Positions 23,689-35,918 are shown, numbered from the stretch's first letter. The stretch: DNA of 64,000 nt from Xestospongia muta (GCA_963693285.1 OY848923.1:4681609-4745608), one strand, 5' to 3'. The notes: generated by a model not told the origin, from the sequence alone. Numbers and translations are program-made.

Positions 23689-24583
23689 ATGCGAGTACTC
23701 CTTTTCTTTCTAACCGTCGTGACTGTCGTCTACAGTCAACCTCCTCCACCAAGAAGATGCTGTAAGTGACAAACAACACTGATCTATACACTTTATTATC
23801 CTGTGCTTGACTTCTACAGATGAAACTCCAAGTCAGTGGTGGGGTGACTTTTTCATGGTATGCAAACTCTAGTGCGTAAACACTAGAAATATAAGTACAA
23901 TGGTTGATGTTACATGTCTCAACTACACAGGTAGACTATGATGAGAAGATTAGTCATCGTGGCCACATCTATTATGACAGAATTAATACCAGTATACATT
24001 CTGCTGTTGAGTACTTTCGTGAAGGAAGTACTCGTCCAGACTTTGTACGAACTTGGCTATTCTATTCTGAAGTAAATTGGACACACTACATCAATGAAAT
24101 GTTTATCTTAATAAAATTATGCAGAAGGCAGAATTCATCGTGGACGAAAGGACAGGTGGTCATTGTGAAAGGCACCAAATGGCTGGTGCTGAGTTCCCTA
24201 CATTTGGTCCACCATCACAAGCACAATATATCCATCAAGATAAACTAGGTGGGAACACAGGTTTGACAGTGGATTATTTCAGATTAGAGATAGGTATAAT
24301 ATCTATAGTAATGACCCATTAAGTAGTTATCAATTTCTCTTATATAGGTGGTGGTATATATCATGGTATGTTTGCTCCACTGTCTAGTACTTCTCAAAGT
24401 CAGTGTATTCCAGTAATTGAGTCCTTTGAAAACTATGAACCACCTCTTCCTCAAGCCAGGAATACTCACTACACGTAAAAAAATCATCTACTGATTAATT
24501 TTTATTATCATTTTAGTTATGTGAACATCACTGGAGAAGCTTTCCCTAGTGGCATTTTTGCCTTGCCTCCTGACTGTCCATGA
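23689..24583 (+). CDS. Secreted ependymin-related protein
   Basis: Six exons: 23689-23761, 23820-23857, 23931-24071, 24125-24293, 24348-24474, 24517-24583; 615 nt, 204 aa, phases all consistent. The N-terminus is a signal peptide (MRVLLFFLTVVTVVYS) followed by a Pro-rich start. The body shows the order of features found in ependymin-related proteins: SQWWGDFF, then VDYDEKISHRGHIYYD (strand-rich repeat with YD), a conserved Cys after a TGG motif (ERTGGHCERH), GPPSQAQYIHQDKLGG, and late Cys residues (QSQCIPVIESF; PPDCP). Ependymin-type proteins are small secreted lipid- or calcium-binding proteins. Family assignment rests on this pattern and is moderately sure. Two decayed relatives lie downstream on the same strand. 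Confidence 0.7.
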
Positions 24584-26154
24584 AATAGTCGAGTTTGATG
24601 TGGGAGCCTCTCTTATACTTGCTGCATATAATATACTAGTCAGACACTGGCTAATTCCCTTAGAAATTTCAGTAGAACACTATATAGTAATTGTATGACT
24701 AACTTATTATAGCTGATCTGTTATAAAAATATGAATAATTTCAAACAGCTTTGTTATTAACTGTAAATTAGTGAAACAAGTACAACATTTAATATGAATT
24801 AGAGTGCATGTTAAGTTCAAATAATAATCACACTGGCCAATAGAGAGCAAGAAGCATGCAACCACAAGCCATTTATGACTGAAGTATAAGACATACTATA
24901 TCTAATATTTCATTCCTTACTAAACTGGCACATCTTTAAGAAATGGAAACGAAAATATAAATAGTATTTTCTAATTCTGTTGTTGCTACTTCTTAAAAAA
25001 TGATACGTAAGTAAAACAATGTAAGTTCGTTTTCATTTCTATACTTTATAGTCATTTGTTTTTACACCTATAGTCTACCACCAAGACTATCACTGAAAAA
25101 ATCAATTGGTTGATTTAACCAACATAGTAATAACTTAGGTTGCATATAAGACATGAAGAGTAAACATACTGTTTTCATAACTAATAAGCTGTCAATTTCA
25201 AATTAGTAATCAAAACAGTATACTATTACACTTCTATTTGTAAGCAAGTATCCACACTGTTAAGTAGATTGGTTGTTTAAACTATTGTAAAATCACTTGG
25301 ATTGCATGTTTCCCCAAGAAAACCATTAACAACACATTGTTTCCATTATTAACTATTATGGAACTGCACAGTTTAATCACTTGAACAACCAAACTTCTCA
25401 AAGGGACGTGTGGTATGTAGTGATGTCTTATTATAAACTATATTATAACAGCCCTTTATAGGAAACATATATGACTAATTGATTGGTTAAATCAACTAAT
25501 CTAATTTTACTGAGATTAGTTATAATTAACAACACTGATTTACCTTGAAATGTACAGCTGAAAGACTCTAGTCATTGGTAGTGACATTTTCAGTGTATGT
25601 GTAGAAAGATATAATCAAATTGGTTCCAAACAAGTTATAATCTGTGTTCAGTTTGACATGTACATGAGTACCAATGTTATATACCATAAACAGATATCCA
25701 TTATAATCTGACATGCATATGCTTTGCACATGATGCGAAAATTCAATATTCCATACAGTTCAAATGTTGCAATTTATAACTGTTTATTAGTACAAATTTT
25801 ATTACAAAATTACAGTGCATCATCTAATATTAATGGACTATACACTAACTGACTTTCTGAATATTCAAGTTTATGTGTCTATTTGTTGCTGAGTCCATTG
25901 GTGACCAACTCCTGGTGTAGGGGGCATAGACAAAGGAGAAGAGTCCCTGCACAAGATATAAATAAATAAATGGTGAATTGTCAAGCATAGTAATTATCTG
26001 TGCCTATGTATTCAAAATACACCCACACCCTATTCAGAAATAATAAAGTGGGTCTGCATTTTTTTGGCAGCACCCACTCACAAAATAAAAGGCAAAACAC
26101 AATTTGAACTCTACTAGCCATCGTGGCTGTCCTGAGTCTTGTTTATATGGCACT
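24584..26154. other. Intergenic, no gene found
   Basis: AT-rich, with no convincing exons. It contains a hairpin of about 22-bp arms at 25163-25225 (CATACTGTTTTCATAACTAA against its inverted copy) and a loose inverted pair around TTGATTTAACCAA (25110 and 25490), probably MITE debris. Confidence 0.6.
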
Positions 26155-26343
26155 CCATTTGTAACAAAGTAATATCATATAATACATACAATATAATATA
26201 TTATTATGGTGTATGCATTTTACTTGTATTGTATACATATAACCAAAAACTCTAAAACCTTAAAATGCATGCACTAACATGAAATGCATACACTATAATG
26301 CTATAATATATACATTATACAATATTGCTTTTGTTACAAATGG
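26155..26343. mobile_element. MITE of about 190 bp with CCATTTGTAACAAA ends
   Basis: Left terminus CCATTTGTAACAAAGTAATAT; the inverted right terminus reads CCATTTGTAACAAAAGCAATA. The interior is AT-rich and non-coding. It directly abuts the decayed ependymin-related fragment that begins at 26345. A target duplication is not clear. Confidence 0.7.
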
Positions 26344-26344
26344 C

Positions 26345-26563
26345 ATGCATATGTCTACAGTCAATCTCCTCCACCAAGATGGTGCTGTCAGTAATTCACA
26401 CTAACAACTTAAAAATTTTGTGACACCCCCTCCTCCTCAACACACTAGACACAAAACATTATCTGATAATTACACTAACATAGTTATAATCATAATAGGT
26501 TTATGAAGAATGCTGGAGAAACTTTCCCTAGTGGCATCTTTATATTACCAGACTGTCAATAAT
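26345..26563 (+). pseudogene. Remnant of an ependymin-related gene (first and last exon only)
   Basis: 26350-26385 matches the end of exon 1 (GTCTACAGTCAA, then CTCCTCCACCAAGATGGTGCTG). 26500-26563 matches the last exon (GCTGGAGAAACTTTCCCTAG, encoding AGETFPSGIFILPDCQ, then TAA). The middle exons are missing. It lies in tandem with the intact gene at 23689. Confidence 0.75.
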
Positions 26564-27102
26564 ATATTTAGTTTAGCCTATTAATGTATGACTGTTTCAA
26601 CCTATTCTTAAGCATTTAAGATAGCTTAAAATCCTTTGCTAGCACTGCCATTGATTCTTTTCAAGCCCTTATAAAACAGAACAAATCTAAAATATTAATT
26701 TTTTAGTGTACATTAAAAACTTATAAATGCATGCTTGCAACATAACCTATAGTTGATGTATTATGAATAATGTCATAAGTATTGTTATTAAATGTAAATG
26801 AATAAATATACATTTTGCTGGAAATTTCCATTTAATATGAATATAGCACACCATAGTCCAACGTAAAGTAATTAAGCCTATTAGCAAAATAACAGGGAGC
26901 AAACAATATAATTAGTACAATAATTATTCATATATTTCAAATTTACAATTCAATGTTTTTGTTTTTATTTGTTGCTGAGACCAAATCCAGTATAAGAGGA
27001 TATAGCAAGGAAGAGGAAACAATATGTAATGAAGATATAAACTGAATCTAAAGCCATGATGTTAAGAATTGCTTTATAAATACTTAGATAATTGCGTTTA
27101 GT

Positions 27103-27955
27103 GCATTGGCAATCTTCTTCACCAAGAAGATGCTGTAAGTGGCAAACAACATTGATCGGTACACTTTATTATCCAAGTTTGATTTCTACAGATGAGACTC
27201 CAAGTCAGTGGTGAGGTGACTTTTTCATGGTATGCAAACTCTAATGAGTAAATACTAGAAATATAAGTACAGTAGCTGATGTTACATGTAGCTACTACAC
27301 AGGTAGACTATGATGAGAAGATTGGCCATCATGGCCACATCTATTATGACAGATTTAATACCAGTATACATTCTGCTGTTGAGTAATTTCGTAAGTACTT
27401 GTCCAGACTTTGTATGATCTTGTTTTTTTTAGAAGTAAGTTGAACACATTACATTTATGAAGTGGTATTCTAATACTAATCATGTAGAAAATAGAATACA
27501 TAGATGATGAAAGGACAGGTGGTTGTTGCAAAGGGTACCCATTGACTAGTATTGAGTTCCCTGATATTGGAGTTCCATTAGAAGCATGTTATATCTATCA
27601 AGATAACCTGGGTAGAAGATTGATAGTAGATTGTTCAGAGGCAAGAAGAATACTGGTACATAGCAATCTGCACAATGACCTGTATATAAATCCTTCTGTA
27701 GAGGGTGATTTATATTGTGGAATGTTTGCACCTCTGTCAATTCCTACAGATAATATATGTATTCCAGCGATTGAGTCATTTGAAAACTTTGAAGTACCTC
27801 CTCCTCAAGCTAAGAATACGCACTACACGTGAGAAATTATCTGTCAAATACACTAATATTTTCTTATAATTACAGGTTTGTGAACATTACTACAACACGT
27901 TTTCCTAATGGCATCTTTAATATACCTTCTAACTGTACACAAAACCGACTTTGAG
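27103..27955 (+). pseudogene. Ependymin-related pseudogene, full-length but broken
   Basis: Co-linear with the intact gene at 23689-24583. Exon 2 (27192-27229) has TGG to TGA at the second Trp of SQWWGD. Exon 3 (27303-27390) has TAC to TAA after AVE and a small deletion that removes the GEG-like segment. Exons 4 and 5 (27488-27829) are open and diverged (ERTGGCCKG, PSVEGDLYCGMFAPLSIP), with the intron between them apparently read through. The last exon ends at the TGA near 27953 (NGIFNIPSNCTQNRL). The signal peptide region is degraded. Divergence of exons 4-5 exceeds that of exons 1-3, so gene conversion of the 5' half is possible. Confidence 0.8.
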
Positions 27956-29764
27956 AGGATTTTGGCATATGGCTATCACATTTGGCTGCCTAAAACTATA
28001 CTGGAACATTTAAGTTTGCTTAGACACACTTGCTATCATTGATATTGATTTTTTCCAATCCCATATAAACAGAACTCAATGATAGAACTTGGAACTGCAT
28101 AAATCTTATGAATAATCTCATACTATCGTTAATTTGTTACTAACTGTGCATGAACAGTTTCTTTGCTAATTTCTACTTGATGTAATAAACAAAAGTACAT
28201 TAATAGTTTGAGATGTATGTAAGTGAGAGAGAAACAAGGAGCTGTGAACATTGTAACATATGACACACACGTGTGTACTTTATTTGCATCATGTAAATCT
28301 ATGAATGTAATCAAGTTTAAATGTGACTATCAACAACATTAGAATGTCTATGTTTTACTTGATACAGGTAGATAATCTGTTAGTTCCAATTAGTTCATCA
28401 ATGAATAGTTTTAAACCATAAGTTTAACTTCTCTAATTAAAGAACAATGAAACCCTCTACATTTAGGATAACTATTCTAGTCCAATGCTCATACACAAGT
28501 ATATTTCACTGCACGTATGTGTAGGCAAAGTCACAATGGCTTGGTTGTCTTTCTGTCTGGTGACTATGTGTGTGTGTGTGACTCAGCTATAGCACTTTAA
28601 ACAGCCACAATTCACAAGTATTATGTTCTTCAGCGACCAAAGTTTGTGGCAGATGCCAAAACCTACTTTCTATAATGGTATTTGGATTAAAATTACAGGA
28701 TACTGTTGCTGTACCAGACAGTACCATAATATCAAATTATGTGAAATTTTTTTTCTAGCAAAAAGACATACAAAGGGATAATTAATACATGGAAAAGGGA
28801 CTGGTGGATTTTTTGCAAATCTTTTACCATGAAAGAGATATGTTTTCTTGAGTTTGTCTCATTCATTTTAAAACACAGATAAAATATCATATTTCCTTTT
28901 AAAGACATACCTGAAAGAAAATATTTTGTCAATCCTAAAGTGAGTCCCTCGGAATCCCTTAAAAATTCCATATCCAGTCCCTTTACAGTAATGGAGATAT
29001 TTGACACAGAAAGAAGTGTGTTATATTACCAAGATCACATTTCAAGTTTTATGGTAGCTATAATTCTCAAATTTGTTTATCATATAAAGAAGAACTAGTA
29101 AATTGATGTAAGTATCAGTGGATGGTACTGACTTTTTAAAACCAATAAACATGATGTTTGTTTGAGCTAATTAATATTCATACTAACAGTATCCTTTAAC
29201 CTTAAAAGTGTGCCGTCAAAAAAGAAGAGTCAATCAATCAGAAAGATTGTCAAAAAATCACAGTCAAAACTGCTAGTTCAATAATTAATAAGAATGAAAT
29301 TATATTAAAAATAATTGTGAGAGCTTTGATTTAAACTTTGCATTCAGAAGTTGAGACATATTTATATACCTCAATCTGGTTTCTTATAAAGACATTTTGC
29401 AGCATACAGATATGTCAGCAAGAAAGTATTGTTATTGTGAGGCAATTCTAACATCAGACTTTGTCACTACATTCTACACTACCAACAAGACAAACAGCTA
29501 TATAGCAAGTAACTGAGCAGTATTTTGCAAGAGAGTACACCTACTCACTGTATCAGCAGTTTAGCAATAATGAATTATTAATAACTTAGCAGTGAGATTC
29601 TCCATTTTAGTGCTTTCATTTTGTCTCAATAGTAAAGAACATTCAAAGATAGAGAGATGTTGCAGTATACCAACCTTACAGTGTAACTTAAGACATGTTA
29701 ATAACTACTATCTATTATCTTGGCTGTAAAAAATGACCATTAACTCATAACTTTCATAAGTTAT
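27956..29764. other. Intergenic, no gene found
   Basis: AT-rich. The short open frames here show no domain, splice or codon signals worth calling. If the last NDUFA7 exon lies beyond the 29765-30546 element, it would be here, but I could not identify it. Confidence 0.5.
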
Positions 29765-30546
29765 ACCAGGAGTGCATGAGTGTCGCGAAGTGACGCGAAG
29801 GAGCGTCAAACTGTCATTATATTTGTATTCTAATCATTATCGAAACACGGTCAAGGATTATTCCACATAAGGAAAATACACTTACGTAGCATAAGTACTG
29901 CTAAGTACGTGATCAAGCAATGAATATTATTACAATCATCTATGGCGAGTAAAACGAAGAAGTCGAAACTAAGAAAGAAGTTATGTACATTGAGAAACTT
30001 TTAAAAGAATTGGACTTGGAGGTTATGGAGGCTTTTGTCATAAAAGAGGTGGAAACAGTCGAACAACATATATCACTTTATTCAACAAGACTAGTTCTCT
30101 GGCACTACATGAAAACTAGTCTCAGGCTAGGGAAGTTGCTGGAGTTCTTATAAAGAACTTTCTGACAGCTTTTTTGTGTCCATTACAAGGGTAACGAATG
30201 TTTTGGTAGTTTCTTTGCTGCGTGGTACAAGGAAGTCGGCACTTTGGCCTGTGACACCTTGTGCACACAGAACACCAGGATACTTTGGAGTTAACTTGTG
30301 TTGGAATATAATGATATATGTTGTTTAAGGTCGCTTGGCCATCTTCTTGACTTCTTGACTTCTCTTAAATTTGTCTATTTAAAGCACACCTACTAAGAAG
30401 TTACAGCCCAGAAGCTATTAAAATGCAAAACACTTAGCAGTTATGTCCATATATGGACATATGTTCTAAGCCTTGATTCGACAACAATTGGTTAAGAAAG
30501 TTTGACGTTCCTTCACGTTGCTTTGCGACGCTCATGCGCTCCTGGT
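29765..30546. mobile_element. 782-bp TIR element with 3-bp TAT flanks and an internal coding scrap
   Basis: The left end ACCAGGAGTGCATGAGTGTC continues to GGAGCGTCAAACTGTC. The inverted right end (ACCAGGAGCGCATGAGCGTC) matches over about 50 bases. TAT lies at both edges (29762-29764; 30547-30549). Inside, 29979-30150 on the plus strand reads KELLDLEVMEAF-like sequence (LKELDLEVMEAFVIKEVETV, ending in TAA), also present at 9185-9365. No transposase is encoded, so it is non-autonomous. Confidence 0.75.
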
Positions 30547-30741
30547 TATTCACATAAACACTACTTTAATCTGAAACAACACCAAAACATTGCAGTACCT
30601 ACCATAATGAAAGTGTGATGTACACTTTTAATAGAGTTTATGATCACTTCTACTTTGTGCCAACAAACTCTACCCATAGCTACATTGTACAGTACATATT
30701 ACTTGCATGTTAATGTGAATATTATTAAGGTTACATCTTAC

Positions 30742-31714
30742 CCAGACTGTGATGATTCATTTGTCTCTGCTAGCATTTTAGGAGATGATGCTATTGAAGG
30801 TAGTTGTACAGTTCGTCTGAGGTCACGACTATAGTAATAGTTAAAGGCTAGCTGGTGAGCAGGTCCATTTGGCAAATTTGGAAGGTCAGGAGACCTACAT
30901 TATGAAAAAAATAAATTAATGTACTGCATAAATGTGAACTATATAGAGGATCAGTTATTGAAAACATCCTAAAACCCACATATATCAAATAATAAAAAGT
31001 TCATAAATCATGACAATTTGGACCAACCCTCTACTAACTGAGTTACAAGAACCTTGCCAGCAAGAGACTAGACATTGCTTAAACCTTGTAGCTTGTTTAT
31101 GTCTCTGTGGACAACGAATTACCTAACATTACATAATTCTGTTAACATTATTGCAACAAGCAAACATCCTCTTATTTTGAACACAATGGGACCTTGGAAC
31201 TGTGAAGTGTTGACTTCACTGCAGAGGTTGGATAGTACACTAAAGTAATAGTGTGAACCATAACATATTAGTTCTAATAGTGTAAACCAGGTAATAAAAA
31301 TGAAGCATTTAATGATTTATATGTATCTTGATTAAACATGTACATGACAAAAACAACACTTGCTGATTCACTAAGGAAATATAAGCTTAATGGATATCTG
31401 ATTATCAAAAAATGTATAAATAATATGAATATTATCATATTTTTTCCACCAGACACGTAACTCTACGTATTAAAGTAGACAGATACTGTGACATACCGTG
31501 TTGAACATACATCTGTAGTTCTTAACCAAGGAGAAGCAGCAACTGACCTCTGTGAAGAAAACAAAACATTAAAAAGGAATAATTAAGAGAGAGAAAACAA
31601 AATGAGGCAAGGACACAAGTCTATGCTATTATGTTTAGTCCTTACCCCAACAAGAAAGTTCCTGAACCAACATATAATCTTTCCTGGAGTTCCAGGAGGT
31701 CTCTTAGCTGCCAT
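30742..31714 (-). CDS. NDUFA7: NADH:ubiquinone oxidoreductase subunit A7, last exon unresolved
   Basis: Accessory subunit (B14.5a) of mitochondrial complex I. Exons (minus): 31714-31646, 31549-31497, 30894-30742. Exon 3 is diagnostic: LPNLPNGPAHQLAFNYYYSR then DLRRTVQLPS, matching the family pattern LP.GP.H.L..NYY..RD.RR...PP. Exon 1 starts MAAKRPPGTPGKIICWFRNF. After LAETNESSQSG the sequence reads GG|GTAAGATG, a good donor. A final exon encoding the usual RWEL...PYL end was not found between here and 27.9 kb; the 29765-30546 transposon lies in that interval. If the donor is not used, TAA at 30740-30738 ends the protein at about 92 residues, shorter than the human protein (113). It is divergent from a kelch gene, with 85 bp between ATGs. 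Confidence 0.85.
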
Positions 31715-31799
31715 CTTGAAAATAGTTGCTAGGGGGAGGGTCTAGGGGGAGGAAATAAGTTACCGCCCATTTTCGTGGGTGGCTGGCTATATCATGAAG
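31715..31799. promoter_or_regulatory. 85-bp bidirectional promoter, NDUFA7 / kelch
   Basis: All DNA between the two start codons. It is GC-richer than its surroundings, with runs AGGGGGAGGGTCTAGGGGGA and TACCGCCCATTTTCGTGG. CCGCCCATTTT resembles YY1/E4F-type elements. The same block is duplicated at 49534-49610. Confidence 0.7.
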
Positions 31800-33815
31800 A
31801 TGTCTGATATAGCTCAACCATTGGAAACAGCTCAAGAAGTCAGTTTTAAATGTTAGGAAAAGTTAAACGTTGAAGGAGATGTCCCTACAGTGAGGTAAGA
31901 CTGAAATATCATTATCATATAGTTATATTGTCAGTGTTGCATTGTACAGGCAACTTGGCAAGGACATGCTATTGCTGTTGTTGGAGACACAGCCTATCTC
32001 TTTGGTGGTTCTGGTGTATCAGATGACGGCTTAGGATTGTTTTATAATGATCTATATTCCCTCCAATGTAAGATCTTTATAGCTAATTGTAATAGTAGTT
32101 ATACTGATAATAAATAATATCATAAATTAGGTTAATTATATTGTGTATTATCATAGTCACTAGTAGACAATGAAAAGTGCGTATGTGAATAAACTGTGTT
32201 TTAATAATGCATATTGTTTTATTTCTAGTAAGCAATCCTCAAGATTGTAAATGGGTGAAGATTGATCAATCTGGTGACATACCTACAGGTCGAGAAGGGA
32301 ACTCTCTGAAGTATGTATAGAGACAGTAGTCAATCACTATTAAATAGAATCAGTTACAGGATAACCTTGTGCTTTATTGGTTACCTTAAACTTCTTTAAC
32401 TGTCCTTAGTATAGAGGTGTCCAAAATAGCATAGACTTAGGATGTACTTTGAATAACACTTTGTAAAATACACTATAATATAATAGAACTAGAGCAATTT
32501 TTCTCAATGTTTAGTGTATCATTAGGCAAAGATAATCCTTTATAAAAATTCAACTGTAATAAATATGACCTTTCTCATTATAATCTGTGTAATATACTTA
32601 ATTCCCATATACGGATGTGCTATACTAGACAACATCTTCTAATGACTTAATACTTCATATTTTATGACCATATATACATATATCTCTACTTCAGTGTAGT
32701 GGGCAGTGAGCTGTATTTATTAGGTGGAATAGATACTGACAGTGCTACTAAATGTGTAGAAGGTCTTCATGTACTAAATACAGGTACAGTGAGGATATTT
32801 ATATACTAATAAAGTTAGCATTACTTTTTTGAATGCGAAATACTTTTAAATTATAAATCTTGAATATATTCAGCTGAATTTAAGTGACATCTTCTAAATA
32901 ACTAATGTATAGACTTGAGGTCACAACATTCTCATAAATGCATAAGAGGCAATATTGAGTGGAGAGACTTTGAGTCAATATATGCAAGTACTATACAAAT
33001 GTTTAGATTTGACTTGTTGTATGTCAAAATAAGTGTAACTATATTAAATTAAATCATCAAAAACTTCCAATGTTTATTTTTGGTAAAGTTTATTTTTAGT
33101 GTTATGTATGTTTTAAAGTTATCTTTCATGATCTCATTTAACATTAACCAACAGAAAACATTTTCAGTATGAAATAGTATCTAATATTGTATTAATATAT
33201 TATTAACTTTATTCTTATAGAGAGCTATAGCTGGTCTATGAGAGAAGTATCTGGTCAACTTCCTCAAGCTCAGAGCTCATCATCATACGTTGTGACAAAT
33301 GATAAAAGAATTGTGACATTTGGTGGAGTATTAAATGGCAAAGCTATCAATGATACATTTATACTTAATACTGGTAAGTTGAATAGTAATATAGTAGAGA
33401 TCAATTAGCTTACACTTCTAAAAAAGTGTGGTTTGATGATGTGAAAATAACAAAAATTTTATCCTCTAATGTTTATTGTCCATGATTTTTTCATATATAG
33501 CTATTGGGTACATTTGTACAGTTGTGGTGTTTAATGACTTCACAAAATTTATAACAATTAATAAATCGTTGTCAATTCTTTAAATTAGGTTATAAAATTA
33601 TTATAAGAATTTAAAATTACTCTTATGACTTTAAATATCTCCATTCCTAAACTTTAAAATGTACCCTAGAGCATTGATTGATTGTGTAGCCATTTATAAA
33701 TCACAGTAAACAATCTATTCTACTTATTAATGTTAATTAATGTACCTATTAATTTTAATCTATTTAATGCATGTATTGCTGACAGTGATTTGTTTAATGT
33801 AGGTGTATATTCCAG
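31800..33815 (+). pseudogene. Truncated duplicate of the kelch gene (copy 1)
   Basis: Nearly identical, introns included, to exons 1-5 of the intact copy at 49611-51200. It then joins directly to the intron before exon 10 (33475-33802 matches 53640-53974) and to the first bases of exon 10 at 33803-33815. Exons 6-9 are deleted. Damage: TGG to TAG at 31854-31856 in exon 1, an 8-base insertion at the start of exon 2 (GGCAACTTGGCAAGG versus GGCAAGG), and His to Asn in exon 3. The copy ends abruptly at 33815, where transposase sequence begins. Confidence 0.92.
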
Positions 33816-35918
33816 GTGTTTCTATGCATATCTGTCTTTTCCATGTACTCAGAAGCTTTCGACATGAATAACTTGTAATAAGTTGTGGTTAAGACCTGGG
33901 GAACGAGACCATATACTGGAACTAATAACAAAACTTGTATAAGAAAGATCTGAAGAGGAGTATCATGAGCACTATGCATCATTATTGAGGACTAAATTGC
34001 AGTCTGTTATAGCCTATTACAATGCCAATTGGCATTGTATTTGTCATGAGTGGGTGGTAGCTTACAAGTCAGTCTGTTTTACCTTAGGAGAGCGAACAAA
34101 CAACCGCATTGAGAGTATTAACAGCAAGATAAAGAGTTTTTGTTCTCAATTTGGAAGCTTACCATGCTTCTTTGATCAATTTTTTGCTGTGTTAGCATTT
34201 CTTCTTAATGAACCGGACCATCACACCATTATGGCTTTAGTCAAAAAGCTTATTCTTCCACCAGATATTCCTGATTTAACTGATATTTGTTGATTTAACT
34301 GATATTTGTTTGCTGACCCCACATGCTTGTCACTATGTCTCTAAGCAACTTGCATTTCGAAAAAATGTTTGCCTTACAGTGACAGACAAGGATGGTCTAT
34401 ACACTGCTTCTTCTAGTGAAGGTACAAAATTATTTTACATTATGGCCTATAACTACTAAAATTATTGTGGTGTCTTGAATTAGGTACTCTGAGTGTGAGC
34501 AATGATGCATGTCAGTGCAAGTTTTTGAGTACAATGAAACTCCCTTGCAGACACATGTTTGCTGTGTGTGAAAAAAAAGGTGTTTCTCTTTTGTCAGCAA
34601 GGGATATTCCTGACTGTTGGAAGATGTCTTACCTTCAGCAGGTGTTTGGAAGTAAAAATCATGAAGCAGCAGCAAATGATGAGACTTATCAAGTAACTCC
34701 AGTAAGTTATATTATGCCAGTTAATTACATAGTTCTCTCTTAAGTGTATGTCCACAGAACAAACGGAAACAGTGCTGTCTCAACATGACAAATTCAGGAG
34801 AGCCAAGGCAATAATTGAGCAATTACCTTCTCTTGCTTCAGAAGTTGGAATGGATGAGTTCAAGGAGCGAATGGATGTAATGAAGCAATTGCATAGTATA
34901 TGGGCAAGAGGTGGAAAGGCTGTTGTCACTAAGGAAGTAGCTTCTAGTCGTCAGTGCTTTGAAATGATTGGCAAGTGTAAGTATAGTGTTAGTGTACCTG
35001 ATTTTAATTTTCACAATTACAGATGACAATTACAAAGACAACGAAGGAACAGACACATTTTATGCATGTTTGTTAGGTGTACATTTTAGATAATCTGGAT
35101 TGTCTAATACACTGATTAAATGAAGATGTTGGACGTGTCAATGATCTAGATAGTACCAGTGTTGACATCTAGAGTAAAGGTTTGTTTACTGCCGTTAATT
35201 TCAAACATATGTTGATTACTTTCAGATAATGATGAGAACACAGTAGGTAGATCTAGTATTGGAGATACACAATGTGACTTAGATAAGGAGAACAATGGTG
35301 GGTATATGTACAGTATGTGTTTACAGTCGTTATATGTAGGTAACACTGTTTTAGGTCTAGATAGTGTTAAACTACCACCTAAGATGATGAAAAGGAGAAG
35401 GCCTAAGGGAGCAGAGAAAACAGTTATAAGTCTGCCTAATAAGAAACGAAAGCTATACAAGCCCTCTTACCTTCTTAAAGAAACCTCCTGCCGACAGAGA
35501 GAAGGGTATGTGACCTCTAACTACATTCTTAACAATTAATTATTATTTTATAGTTATTTTGCTCTGGTTTGTCGACCCCATTATTGCTGAGGCTGCCATT
35601 TCCCCAAAGCTTTGATTGAAGATCAAGTGGAGATAAGCCCTGAGAAGTGACTGCTTCTTGTTTGGATCCACATGTGTGCCTAGAAATATGGAAGAAGTAC
35701 TTCACAAGAAATGCCTGGTTAGCAGTAGAAGACATAATTGCTAACTTAAAAGGAAGCCCTCTGTGGTATTGTAGGAGATGCACAAGTCTTATCAATGATG
35801 AAACTGAGTCATCCATACAATGTGATAGTTGCTTGATTTGGTGCCATTTTAAATGTATCAACTTACATAATCTAGCAAAGTCTAAAGTTTCGTTTTGTAA
35901 ATCTTGTCATAATAAATA
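33816..35918 (+). pseudogene. MULE-type transposase C-terminus with SWIM and PHD-like zinc fingers
   Basis: Segmented frames. 33816-33900: CLFHVLRSFRHE, the conserved CxFH-type step of MULE transposases, then a frameshift. 33930-34293: HYASLLRTKLQSVIAYYNAN, then GERTNNRIESINSKIKS (typical NR.E..N..IK). 34484-34743: ACQCKFLSTMKLPCRHMFAV, a SWIM finger (CxC...CxH). 34748-34976: helical region. 35360-35505: basic motif KRRRPKGAEKTVISLPNKKR. 35755-35918: YCRRCTSL...CDSCLIWCHFKC...CKSCHNK, a PHD-like Cys/His finger, stop at 35918. Introns separate several pieces. The catalytic N-terminal half is absent because the sequence starts at the duplication breakpoint. Probably inactive. Confidence 0.75.

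Noticed and set aside
34430..34675. Minus-strand open stretch overlapping the SWIM region
   Set aside because: Shadow of the plus-strand SWIM-finger coding sequence.
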